This document shows, one piece after another, positions 8,337 to 18,400 of a stretch of 64,000 bases of DNA. The position numbers and the translations under genes were made by a program. Positions within the stretch are counted from its first letter, which is position 1. Each line of letters begins with the position of its first letter. Origin of the DNA: an uncultured Collinsella sp. (GTDB lineage: Bacteria > Actinomycetota > Coriobacteriia > Coriobacteriales > Coriobacteriaceae); the NCBI GenBank assembly GCA_934668875.1, contig CAKUON010000005.1:62001-126000 (forward strand). Reading direction: 5' to 3'. Below the pieces are notes generated by a model. The model was not told the origin of the DNA, ran no database searches, and worked only from the letters and a program-made list of their open reading frames with translations.

Positions 8337-11300
8337 ATGCCTGTTCGAATCTATACCACCAATGCCGGCGCGGACTTGAGCGATGCCGAGGCCGCGCTGC
8401 TTGCCGACCTGGTTGCCCGCCACGGGCGCGCCGTGTTGCTGGCGCCTACGTTTGCCGAGCTCGATCTGTGCCGTCACGATGCGGCGGTGGCCGACGTCTC
8501 GCTGGGCGTAGACTACAAGACCCCCTCGTCGTGGCTTCGCTCGTTGTGGGAGCTTATGGGCGATGGCCGCAGCTTCGTCGACAACCTGCAGCGTCAGATG
8601 CTGTTCTCGGATATGGTCGCCCGTCGCGACGATGCCGATCTACAGCCGCTTTCGCGCAGCCAGGGCACGGTGCGCATGCTCGCACGCATGGCCCGCGATG
8701 TGCTTCCGGGCGTGGCGGGAACGGGTGCCGAGCGCCGCTGCGACAGCGTTTGCCAGCCCGAGCCCAAAAGCGACGCCGAGGCTCGTGTGTTTGAGCTTTT
8801 GCGTGCCTATGCGAGCGGCTTGGACCGCCGAGATATGGTCGAGCCCTGCGAGGCGGCCGACATGATGGACGGCGCCTTGGCCGACAATCTGCCAACCTGC
8901 GTCCGCGCGGTGTTCGTGCGCGGCGTCACGTCGTTTGCGCATGGCCTGCTTGGGTTGCTGTCTGCCGTGGCGAATGGCGGGGGAGAAGTCGTCGTGCTGC
9001 TCGCCCGCGAGCAGGCGGCAATGCGTGAGGAACTTGCTGCGGCCTTTGATGCCCGCGGCGTGCTGTTTGAGGTCGCGCCGCTGGGGGAGGATGCTGCTGC
9101 GTCTAAGCCCGCCGCTCAGCCTGCCTTTATAGAGGTGGCCGGTCCCCATGCCCGCGCCTATGCCTATGCGAATGCTATTGATAAGTTGGTAAAGGCGCGC
9201 GAGGGCGCCGTGCCGCACGATGGCGCTGCAGCGCCGGCCGATCCTGCGCGCGTGCTCGTGGTGTCCGCTCAGGCACCCCAGTTGTTCGGCGAGCTTGCCG
9301 CCCGTTTGGCGGCGCGCCACATTGCGGCCGAGACAACCGAGTTCACGGCGTTTTCCCAATCCATCGCGGGCGGGCAGTTCACGGCACTTGCCAACCTGAT
9401 CGAGCGCATGAAGGCCGCCGATGAGGGCAGTGCCTCCAAGACCGAGTGGTGGCCCGCCCCGGAGCTTACCGACTGGATCTACAGCCCGCTTTCGGGCGCC
9501 GATGCCGCCAGCGCGCGAACCTTCGATAAGAACATGCGCCTGTCGCGCAGCAAGACCACCGCGGGCGTGAAGAGCCTGCTGCAGAGCGTGCAGGGCCAGG
9601 TAAGGGGTGCGCGCAAGGCGGCCAGCGACCAGAACTGGTTTAAGAACGTGCCGTGCGTGGTCTCGGACGTGTTTCAAGCGCTGTGGCGCGACAAGCCCGT
9701 GACGGCACTCAAGGCCATGCTTGCCGTTGCCGAGGCGCTGCCCGATCGCGCGTTTGGCGGTCTCGACGGTCAGGCCCGTCGCCAGGCCGAGACGGCCCTG
9801 CTGCGCCATGCCATCGACATCCTTATGAACGACGCCCGCGCGCTCGATGTGTCGCAGGCGGCGACCGTGCCCGTGCTCGATGGCGTCCGCACCAAGGTGG
9901 ATAAGCGCAGTACCGCTTACGATTACGAGACCTACGAGGTCGACCGCATACCGCGCGCCCAGGTGCGCTTTGTGTCGCTTGCCGATGCGGCGGCGCTACG
10001 TCCCAACAGCTACGATGCGGTGCTGTTTGCCGATGTCGACCTGGACAGCTATCCGCTCTCGCATGAGGAGGGCCCGTTGGCCACGTTGACGGAAGAGTTG
10101 GGTCGCGACGGCGTGACGCTTGAACCCGCGGCCCTGCTGCGCGTGCGTTTTGGACGTGCGATGCAAGCATCGCGTGGTCCGGTTACGCTCGCCCGCGTGA
10201 CCCACGATCGCCAGGCGCGCGAGTGCTATCCGGCGGCCGTGTGGACTGAGTTGCGGGCGCGCGCCAAGGCCGCTGACGACGCCAAGGCCGCTGGCACCGA
10301 CAAGGCCGCTGACGCCGACAAGGTCGCCGGTGCCGCCAAGGCGACGTGCGTGGGCGAGGGCGACATCGTAAGGGACTTCGACCCCGCCGCCGGCGAAGGG
10401 CTCGAGCACAAGCGGGTCGCGTGCGAGGCCCCTCAGCATCTGAGTGCCGAGGCCGTGCCGTATCTGGTCCTGCGCCGTCGCGACGGCGAGGGCGAGGACG
10501 CGCCGCTCGTGCCGCGCTTGACGTCCGCATCGCAGATTGAGGCGTACTCGACGTGTCCGCTGTGCTGGTTTGTGTCCTATCGCGTAAAACCCCAGTCTAT
10601 CGACGCGGGCTTTGGCAACATGGAGAAGGGCAATTTTGTCCACGATGTGCTGGAACATCTGCATGCCCGCCTGCCCCAGGAGGGCATGGAACGCGTGACG
10701 CCCATGAACCTTCCGCGCGCACAGGAGCTGCTGCGCGAGGTCTTCGACGAGACCCTGGCCGAGCACGCCGGCAAGCGCGGTACCGAGGGCCCGCTCGTGC
10801 CGCTCTCTCCGGTGGAGGAGCGCCAGGTGGCCGAGATCTTGCCGCAGCTGGAGGGCGTGCTCGCCTATGAGTCCGAGGCGCTTGCGCCCTTTGCCCCGCG
10901 CTATCTGGAGTTTGCGTTTAACGAGCTTGAGGTCGAGTATGCCGGCTGGCCACTCGGCGGGCGCATCGACCGCGTGGACGTGGATGCCGAGAACCGTGCC
11001 GTGGTGATCGACTACAAGCATCGTTCGGGCGTCGAGGAATATAAGCTCGCCGACCCCACGGTGTTCGATGAGAAGACGGGCGCGGTGCCCGCCGACGACC
11101 CGCGTTGGTTGCCGCCGCATACCCAGACGCTCATCTACGCGCAGGCCATGCGGCGGGCGCTGGACTTGAACACGCGCGCGGCGCTCTACTTTTCGACCAA
11201 GGGCGGCAAGCCGGCGCTGCGCGGCGCCGCGAGTGACGAGCTGCTCGAGGAGGAGCGCGGCGACGGTCGTATTCCGGGCCTTAAGAAAGGCTTCCCGGGC

Positions 11301-11477
11301 GAGGGTGGCAACATGGACTTCGACACCCTGCTCGACCGCGTGGAGGCCGGAATTGCCGAGCGCCTGCGCGAGCTCGAGGCGGGCGTCGTGGCTGCCGTTG
11401 ATCCGATATCGCCGCAGGCAGCGCACGCGCGCTGTTCGTATAACCACGAAGGAACGTTTGTAAGGAGGGACGTGTAG
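8337..11477 (+). CDS. AddB-like PD-(D/E)XK nuclease subunit
   Basis: This 1046-residue protein has the place and length of the AddB/RexB partner of an AddAB-type recombination nuclease. The C-terminal nuclease domain is clear: a motif-I histidine in GNFVHDVLEHL (about residue 768), D in LGGRIDRVDVD, the DYK triplet in VVIDYKH and Q in PHTQTLIYAQAM. The N-terminal half shows no Walker A box, so it is probably a non-helicase scaffold. A lysine/alanine/aspartate-rich insert lies at about residues 643-670. Only the CPLC pair and one late cysteine are present, so the AddB iron-sulfur site is not evident. The next gene starts 3 bases after the stop, so the two form one operon. Confidence 0.8.
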   Translation: MPVRIYTTNAGADLSDAEAALLADLVARHGRAVLLAPTFAELDLCRHDAAVADVSLGVDYKTPSSWLRSLWELMGDGRSFVDNLQRQMLFSDMVARRDDADLQPLSRSQGTVRMLARMARDVLPGVAGTGAERRCDSVCQPEPKSDAEARVFELLRAYASGLDRRDMVEPCEAADMMDGALADNLPTCVRAVFVRGVTSFAHGLLGLLSAVANGGGEVVVLLAREQAAMREELAAAFDARGVLFEVAPLGEDAAASKPAAQPAFIEVAGPHARAYAYANAIDKLVKAREGAVPHDGAAAPADPARVLVVSAQAPQLFGELAARLAARHIAAETTEFTAFSQSIAGGQFTALANLIERMKAADEGSASKTEWWPAPELTDWIYSPLSGADAASARTFDKNMRLSRSKTTAGVKSLLQSVQGQVRGARKAASDQNWFKNVPCVVSDVFQALWRDKPVTALKAMLAVAEALPDRAFGGLDGQARRQAETALLRHAIDILMNDARALDVSQAATVPVLDGVRTKVDKRSTAYDYETYEVDRIPRAQVRFVSLADAAALRPNSYDAVLFADVDLDSYPLSHEEGPLATLTEELGRDGVTLEPAALLRVRFGRAMQASRGPVTLARVTHDRQARECYPAAVWTELRARAKAADDAKAAGTDKAADADKVAGAAKATCVGEGDIVRDFDPAAGEGLEHKRVACEAPQHLSAEAVPYLVLRRRDGEGEDAPLVPRLTSASQIEAYSTCPLCWFVSYRVKPQSIDAGFGNMEKGNFVHDVLEHLHARLPQEGMERVTPMNLPRAQELLREVFDETLAEHAGKRGTEGPLVPLSPVEERQVAEILPQLEGVLAYESEALAPFAPRYLEFAFNELEVEYAGWPLGGRIDRVDVDAENRAVVIDYKHRSGVEEYKLADPTVFDEKTGAVPADDPRWLPPHTQTLIYAQAMRRALDLNTRAALYFSTKGGKPALRGAASDELLEEERGDGRIPGLKKGFPGEGGNMDFDTLLDRVEAGIAERLRELEAGVVAAVDPISPQAAHARCSYNHEGTFVRRDV

Positions 11478-11480
11478 ACC

Positions 11481-14400
11481 ATGGATCTTTCGACTTTGAT
11501 GCCGCAACAGCTGCAAGTTGTCAAAACGCTCGACCGCCCGCTGTTTGTCTCGGCGGGCGCCGGTTCGGGCAAGACCTTCACCCTCACGCGCCGTATCGTC
11601 TACGCACTCTCGCCCGAATCCGGTCCGTTCGTTGAGCATCTGGACCAGGTGCTCGCCATTACCTTTACCAAGGACGCCGCGGCCGAGATCCGCGACCGCG
11701 TGCGCCGTGCGCTTATCGACGAGGGCATGGACGAGGAGGCCCTGACGGTTGACGATGCCTGGATTTCGACCATCCACGGCATGTGTTCGCGTATCCTGCG
11801 CGCGCATGCGCTGGAGCTGGGCATCGACCCCGAATTTACGGTGCTCACCGATACCGATGAGCTCATGGACCAGGCTGTCGAGCATGTGCTGGGCCGTGCG
11901 ACGGCGCCCGACGCCGCTCCCGAGCTCGCCGCTTCGCTCAAAGCCCTCTATGCCTGGTATCCCATGGCGGGCGAGGGCGGTCCCTTTGGTGGCGGCACCA
12001 CCATCAAGGGCTTGGTGCGCGACCTGCTGGAGCTGTCCAGCCAGCTGCCGGGTGGTATGGACGACGTGTGCGTGCTTCGCGGATGCTCCGATACCTCGGC
12101 ACTTGCCGATGCCTATCGTGCGGCGCTCGGCGCGAGCAAGGCCGCGACCGAGAAGGCGCAGGTGGCGCTCGATGCCATCGACGCGTTCGAGGCGAGCGAC
12201 AAGACCATGGCGGATGTGGCGCGGCTCATGATGTCGTGCGGCATGCCGCGTGCGAGCAAGATGTTCCCCAAGGAGAATGTCGAGCTGCTCAAGGCAGAGG
12301 CTGCCGACACGTTTGTCAACATTGTGCTGGCTTGCGGCGATCAGGCGCTCGATGCGCTGACGGGGCTCGCCCGTGCCGTAGAGGCGGAGTACCGCGCGCT
12401 CAAGGCCGACCAGTCCGCGCTCGATAACAACGATCTGCTGCGCATGGCATACGAGGCACTGCGCGATTATCCCGCCATCCGAGCCGCCTACGAGGGCCGC
12501 TTTAAGATGGTCATGATCGATGAGTTCCAGGACACCGACCAGATGCAGGTCGATCTGATTCGCTACCTGACGGGTGCGGGCGAGCGTGCGCTGTGCACGG
12601 TGGGCGACGCGCAGCAGTCGATTTATCGCTTCCGTGGTGCCGAGGTCGAGGTCTTTCGCCGCCAAGAGCGCAAGGTGGGCGCTTCGGGCGCGGCGGCAGC
12701 TGCCAGCACCCCGGGTGCCGTCCTCGCTTCGTCCGGGGCACCGGCTTCGTCCGGGGCATCCGCCGGCGAGCTCGTCAAACTCGTGCGCAACTTCCGCAGT
12801 CACGATGAGGTGCTGCGCTACGTAGCGCGTGTCTTTGACGGCGATACCGGTGGTTTGATGCAGGGGTTCTTGGATCTTGAGCCGAGCGATAAGCGCGAAG
12901 ACAAGCTCAGGGCTAAGGCTTCGCGCCGACAGGCGCTGTTTGTTGCCGGCGGCAGTACGCAGGAGCGCACGCAGGCCAAGGCCCGTGCAATTGCCGAGCG
13001 GTTCCATGCACTCGTCAAGGCGGGGCAGCCTCAGGGCGATATGGTGTTGCTGCTGGGCCGCATGACCAATGCCGACGTCTATGCCCAGGCGTTCCGCGAC
13101 CAGGGGCTCGACTGCGTCATCGCGGGCGGCTCGGTCTTTGCCCAGGCTGCCGAGGTACAGACGATTCGCGCCCTGGTGTGCTCGCTTGCCAACCCGGCGG
13201 ACACGGCGCAGGGCCTTATGCCCGTGCTGGCCTCGCCGATGTTTGCGCTCGGTGCCCAGGAGTTCTTGGCACTGGCGACCAAGCTCGACGAGCAGACGGG
13301 GGAGACCTCGCGCCGCAATATCGATGCGGGTATTATGAGCGACTGCGACGTGCCCGGCCTGCAGAATCTGCCGCTGGTGGCGCGCGCCCGTGAGGTGCTG
13401 CGCTATGCGCTTCGTCGTGTGGGTCGCGATTCGTTTGCGGCAATCGCTCGCGATGTGGTCAACGCCTCGGGCTGGTTCGTGCGTCTGGCGCAGCGTGGCC
13501 CCGAGGGCAAGGCCATCGCCGCCAACGTGCTCAAGGCGCTCGATGCCGTGGCCGAGGCAGAGGCCGAGTTCGGCAACTCGCCGCGCTCCATTGCACTCGC
13601 CTTCGATCGTTTCTTGGCGGGTAAGGAAGCGCCGGGCGCGCTCAACGAGGATGGCAACGGCGCGGTGCGCATCATGACGGTGCATGCGTCCAAGGGTCTG
13701 GAATATCCGGTCGTGGCGGTTTCCGAGTGCTTTGGCGTACGTAAGTCGACCGGAGCCGCCCAGATGGGGCGTGTCGAGGGCGGCGCGCAGGTTGTGGCGC
13801 TGCCGGCACGCTTCGATGGCGTTAAACTCGCGGACGGCGCGTTCGTCAAGGGTGACGACGTCAAAAAGCAGTTTGAACACGCATTTAAGGGCAAGGGTAC
13901 GTCGCTGTGGCTTTCGCCGGAACTTATGGACGACGTCTGTGCGACGGGTTCTCCCGCCGAGGCATTTGTGCGCCTGCGCAACGACGACCTGCAACTTTCG
14001 CTCGAGGAGCGGGCCCGCTTGCTCTACGTCGCCATGACGCGTGCGCGCGAGCTGGTGATTCTGGCGATGGACGTCGCCGTGAGCCGCGGTAAGGTGCCGG
14101 CGCCGTCTTTCGACGTCGAGTCCGATCTGACCTATGACGTGCTGCGCCGTATTCTGCCTGGCCAGGGCCTGGGTATGCCGCAGCTCGATGCCGACCACTT
14201 GGTGTTCGACAATTCCCAGCCGGGCGACTATGAGCTTATCTCGCTGGCAAACTTTACCTTTGGCGAGCAGACGTTTGAGGCTAACGCTTCGCTGGATGCC
14301 GAGGGCAAGCTTGTCCGTGGTGATGCGGAAGCGGAGGTTGTTGATGCGGGTGCCCGCGTCGCCGTTCCCGGTCCTGCCGACCCCGAGCCCGATGCGTTTG

Positions 14401-15152
14401 AGCTTGTGTATCCCCAGGCCGTGGGCGTGCGTATGGGCACCTGCCCGTATCCAGCGCGCGATTCGTACAGCTATTCGTCGATTGCCGCGGCGCTGCATGC
14501 CGAGGCCGAGGACCATGCGGCCGAGGCCCGCGTGCCCATGGACGAGGCTGGCGACGATGCGGAGTTGGATGACTCCGAGATGACGGATGCAGACGTGGCT
14601 GTTGTCGAGCCCGCCGGCAACCCCATGGCGCTGGGCTCGGCGTTCCATGCCGCTTGCCAGTGGCTGATTGAGATGGGTGCCGATACGCTGCCCGTCGCGC
14701 GTGCCGATGCGCTGGCTCGTCTGTGGCATCTGACGCCGGAACAGCGCGAGCGTTTTGACGTCGCCCTAAATCGCTGGCTCAGGTCGGCGGTCCGTGCCGA
14801 GCTGCTCGCGTGGCCGTGTGTCCGCGCCGAGGTGCCGTTCTTCTCGCTGGGCTGCGAGGACGAGGACATCGCCCGCTACGGTGCGTATGCCGAGGGCGCC
14901 ATCGATGCGCTGGCGACCGATCCGGCAGATCCCACGCGCGCGCTGGTTATCGACTACAAGACGGGCGGCACGCCGGACGAGACGCCTGAGCAGCTGCAGG
15001 AGAAGCATGCCCTGCAGGCGCGCGTCTATTCGGACGTTCTGCACAAGGCGGGCTTTGTGACGGTAACGGTCAAGTTCGTCCGCGTGGAGCAGGCAGATCC
15101 GGCCCTCTTCGTCGAACCCGCCGAGCCCCAAGTAGTCACCTACAACCTCTAG
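11481..15152 (+). CDS. AddA-like UvrD/Rep helicase-nuclease
   Basis: This is a 1223-residue superfamily 1A helicase with a C-terminal RecB-type nuclease. Visible motifs in order are Walker A (SAGAGSGKT, about residues 24-32), Ia (AITFTKDAAAEIRDR), the STIHG segment, motif II (MIDEFQDTD), motif III (VGDAQQSIYRFRGA), motif IV (LVRNFRSHDEV), motif V (MTVHASKGLEYP) and motif VI (LLYVAMTRAREL). The nuclease D and DYK are in EGAIDALA and LVIDYKTGG near the C-terminus. With the upstream AddB-like gene it should form a double-strand-break end-processing complex that loads RecA. The start at 11481 follows AAGGAGGG at an unusually long distance of about 11 bases. Confidence 0.85.
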   Translation: MDLSTLMPQQLQVVKTLDRPLFVSAGAGSGKTFTLTRRIVYALSPESGPFVEHLDQVLAITFTKDAAAEIRDRVRRALIDEGMDEEALTVDDAWISTIHGMCSRILRAHALELGIDPEFTVLTDTDELMDQAVEHVLGRATAPDAAPELAASLKALYAWYPMAGEGGPFGGGTTIKGLVRDLLELSSQLPGGMDDVCVLRGCSDTSALADAYRAALGASKAATEKAQVALDAIDAFEASDKTMADVARLMMSCGMPRASKMFPKENVELLKAEAADTFVNIVLACGDQALDALTGLARAVEAEYRALKADQSALDNNDLLRMAYEALRDYPAIRAAYEGRFKMVMIDEFQDTDQMQVDLIRYLTGAGERALCTVGDAQQSIYRFRGAEVEVFRRQERKVGASGAAAAASTPGAVLASSGAPASSGASAGELVKLVRNFRSHDEVLRYVARVFDGDTGGLMQGFLDLEPSDKREDKLRAKASRRQALFVAGGSTQERTQAKARAIAERFHALVKAGQPQGDMVLLLGRMTNADVYAQAFRDQGLDCVIAGGSVFAQAAEVQTIRALVCSLANPADTAQGLMPVLASPMFALGAQEFLALATKLDEQTGETSRRNIDAGIMSDCDVPGLQNLPLVARAREVLRYALRRVGRDSFAAIARDVVNASGWFVRLAQRGPEGKAIAANVLKALDAVAEAEAEFGNSPRSIALAFDRFLAGKEAPGALNEDGNGAVRIMTVHASKGLEYPVVAVSECFGVRKSTGAAQMGRVEGGAQVVALPARFDGVKLADGAFVKGDDVKKQFEHAFKGKGTSLWLSPELMDDVCATGSPAEAFVRLRNDDLQLSLEERARLLYVAMTRARELVILAMDVAVSRGKVPAPSFDVESDLTYDVLRRILPGQGLGMPQLDADHLVFDNSQPGDYELISLANFTFGEQTFEANASLDAEGKLVRGDAEAEVVDAGARVAVPGPADPEPDAFELVYPQAVGVRMGTCPYPARDSYSYSSIAAALHAEAEDHAAEARVPMDEAGDDAELDDSEMTDADVAVVEPAGNPMALGSAFHAACQWLIEMGADTLPVARADALARLWHLTPEQRERFDVALNRWLRSAVRAELLAWPCVRAEVPFFSLGCEDEDIARYGAYAEGAIDALATDPADPTRALVIDYKTGGTPDETPEQLQEKHALQARVYSDVLHKAGFVTVTVKFVRVEQADPALFVEPAEPQVVTYNL

Positions 15153-15162
15153 CCTCAATAAC

Positions 15163-15225
15163 TTGCGGTGGAATACGGATTGTTTTGGCCAGAAAAGCCG
15201 CCAATCAGTCCGTATTTCACCGCAA
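15163..15225 (+). repeat. Hairpin element, copy 1 of 2
   Basis: The left arm starting TTGCGGTGGAAT pairs with the right arm ending ATTTCACCGCAA, with further pairing inward (ACGG/CCGT, ATTG/CAAT). It follows the AddA-like gene. The closing 12 bases at each end are the same as in the second copy, while the inner stem sequence is different. The single G-T mismatch is a permitted G-U pair only in plus-strand RNA. Confidence 0.75.
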
Positions 15226-15254
15226 CTGCGGGAGGGTCGCTCGGGTCCCTTGGA

Positions 15255-15321
15255 AGTTGCGGTGGAATGGTTCCTGAATTGCTGCTCAGATGGGCCAAAC
15301 AGGAACTATTTCACCGCAACT
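15255..15321 (+). repeat. Hairpin element, copy 2 of 2
   Basis: A 22-base arm (15255-15276) pairs with 15300-15321 at 20 of 22 positions, and both exceptions are G-U in plus-strand RNA. The outer 12 bases equal those of copy 1; the inner stem (GGTTCCTG/CAGGAACT) does not. No thymine run follows. It ends 100 bases before dnaE, so it may be part of the dnaE leader. Confidence 0.75.
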
Positions 15322-15420
15322 GCAGTAGGAGCCGTGTGGGTTTGGCTAGGTTCGGGTGCTGTCCGTGCCGTGCGGTAAAATCGTTCAGTCAGAACACGAA
15401 CCCGCATCGGAGCTCATCAC

Positions 15421-18400
15421 ATGGCATTCGTCCATCTGCACAATCACACTGTTTTCTCTATGCTCGACGGCGCAACCCGTATCCAAGATATGGTCAATCG
15501 CGCTGTTGAGCTGGGCATGCCTGCCGTGGCCATCACCGACCACGGCTACATGTACGGCGTGCCCGACCTGGCGCTGGCCTGCGACGCCGTCAACCACAAC
15601 ACGCCCGAGTACAAAACCTGGAGCCACGATAAGGCCTTCTTGGAAAAAGACCGCCGCGACGAGCTGGTGGAGCCCGATCCCGAGGCCAACCCACGCGAGC
15701 ATGCCCAGTATGTGAAGGACATGGCCATGTGGGACGAGAAGGGCAACATCGACGAGCTCAAGCCTCCGCTGGTCATCAAGCCCATCTTTGGCTGCGAGGT
15801 CTACTTTACGCCGGACGAGACGCTCGCCCGCGACCACAAGCCCGAGCTCTACCACATGATCCTTTTGGCCAAGGACCAGGAGGGCTACGTCAACCTGATG
15901 CAGACGGTCTCCGAGGCTGCCGTGCAGGGCTTTTACTACAAGCCGCGCGTGACGCTCGACAACCTGCGCCGCCACGCCAAGGGCATGATCTGCACGAGCG
16001 CCTGTATCGCCGGCATCATTCCCAAATACATCGACCGCGGCGACATGGAAGGTGCCATTAAATGGGCCGAGACCTTCCGTGACACCTTCGAGCCCGGTGA
16101 CTTCTATATCGAGATTCAGGAACACGGCATTACCACCGATAACGGCCTGACCGACGAGCAGATGGACCGCACGCTCATCGACATCGCCAATCAGGTGGGC
16201 GTTAAGGTCATCGCCACCAACGACTTCCACTACCTGCGCCGCGAGGACGCGCCCGTTCAGGACGTCATCATGTGTATCGGCATGAACGCCAAAGTCGACG
16301 ACCCCAACCGCATGCGCATGACCGGCTCGGAGTTCTACATGAAGACCGAGGAGGAGATGCGGGCGATGTTCCCGTATTGCCCCGAGGCCTGCGACAACAC
16401 GCTCGAGATTGCCGACAAGTGCTACGTTGAGCTGGACTGGGACTCCATCATCCTGCCGCGCTTCCCGCTGCTCGATCCCGGCGAGACGCACGAGAGCCAG
16501 TTCCGCCGCGAGTGCGAGAAGGGCCTGCGCCAGCACTACGGCGACGACTGGGCCACGCGCGAGATCGGTGGCGTCAACATCAAAGAGCGCTTTGAGTACG
16601 AATACAAGGTCATTTGCGACAAGGGCTTTGCCGCCTACTTCTTGATCGTTGCCGAGTACGTGCAATGGGCCAAGGACAACGGCATCGGCGTCGGCCCCGG
16701 CCGTGGCTCGGCCGCCGGCGCTATCGTCGCCTACGCCATGAACATCACCGCCTTCGACCCGCTCGAGAACGGCCTGATGTTCGAGAGGTTCCTGTCCCCG
16801 CAGCGTACCGAGATGCCCGATATCGATATGGACTTCGACGATGAGCGGCGCCTCGAGGTCGTGGAGCACGTTCGCCAGCTCTACGGCCCCGAGAAGGTCA
16901 CCCACGTCATCACCTACTCGACCATCAAGGCCAAGCAGGCCATCAACGACGCCGCGCGCGTCCTGGACTACCCGGTCTACATGGGCCAGCGCCTGTCGAA
17001 GATGGTCTCGAGCGACCCCAAGGTCAAGCTCAAGCAGGTGCTCGACAAACAACCCGGCAAAGAGGATCTCTTTAACCCCGACTTTGCCGAGGCCTATAAA
17101 AAGGACGACGACGCCCGCCGCATCATCGACACGGCGCTCTCTATCGAGGGCCTCACCCGTGGCGAGGGCGTGCACGCGTGCGCCGTTCTGATCTGCCGCG
17201 ACCCCGTCAACGAGCACGTGCCCACCAAGCTCGATACCAAGGGCGGCGTCGAGATTACCCAGTACGAGGGCCATACTGTCGCCGACATGGGCCTGCTCAA
17301 GATGGACTTCCTGGGCCTGCGCACGCTGACGGTTATCTCCAAGGCCAAGGCCAACATCAAAAAGAACTTCGGCATCGACATCAAAGAGGAAGAGATTCCC
17401 TTTGACGACCCCGAGATCTTTAAGCTCATGGGCTCCGGCCACACCGCCGGCGTCTTCCAGGTCGAGTCCGCCGGCATGACGGCCACGATCAAGAACATGA
17501 AGCCCACCGAGTACAAGCACGTCGTGGCATTGATCGCCCTGTACCGCCCGGGCCCGCTGGGCGCCGGCATGGTCTCGTCCTACATCAACCGTATGAACGG
17601 CAAGGAGCCGGCGGTCTCCTACGACGACCGCCTGGACGACATCCTGGGCGAAACCTACGGCACCATGGTCTACCAGGAGCAGGTTATGCTCATCTCCGTC
17701 GAGATGTGCGGCTTCTCCAAGGGCGAATCGGACTCGCGTATCCGTAAGCCCGTGGCTAAGAAAAAGATCAAGCTGCTCACGTCGACGGTGCTGCACTGGG
17801 AGGATGGCTCGGACGAGACCACCTACGACCACTGGATGAACGGCGCCATCAAGAACAACTACACGCGCGAGGTCGCCCAGAAGATTTGGGACGATGTTCT
17901 CGAGTTCGCATCCTACGCCTTCAACAAGTCGCACTCCGCCGGCTACGCCATTCTGGTTATGCAGACGGCGTGGCTCAAGGCGCACTATCCGCACGAGTAC
18001 ATGGCGGCCGTTCTGACGTCCTATACGGGCAAGACCGACAAGATCGTGCACTACGTCTCGGCGTGCCGTCACGACGGCATCCCCGTGCTGTCGCCAGATG
18101 TCAACGAGTCCGGCACCGAGTTCACGGCTACCAAGGAAGGCGTGCGCTTTGGTCTGGCGGGCATCCGCGGCGTGGGCACCGGCGTGGCGCAGGCGATTAT
18201 CGCCGAGCGCGAGGCGGGCGGTCCGTTTAAGACGCTGCACGACTTTGTCGAGCGCGTGGACTCGAGCCAGGCTAACCGCCGCGTGATCGAATCGCTGATC
18301 AAGGCAGGCGCCTTCGACTCCACGGGCTATCCGCGCCGTCAGATGATGCACTTTGTGGACAAGAACAACCCCGAGAACATCATCGACGCCGCGGTTAAGC

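Noticed and set aside
9996-14729. A very long open frame (over 1500 codons) on the minus strand opposite the AddAB-like genes.
   Set aside because: It mirrors the codons of the plus-strand genes, whose helicase and nuclease motifs are clear. Long antisense frames are common in GC-rich DNA. It has no recognisable domain.
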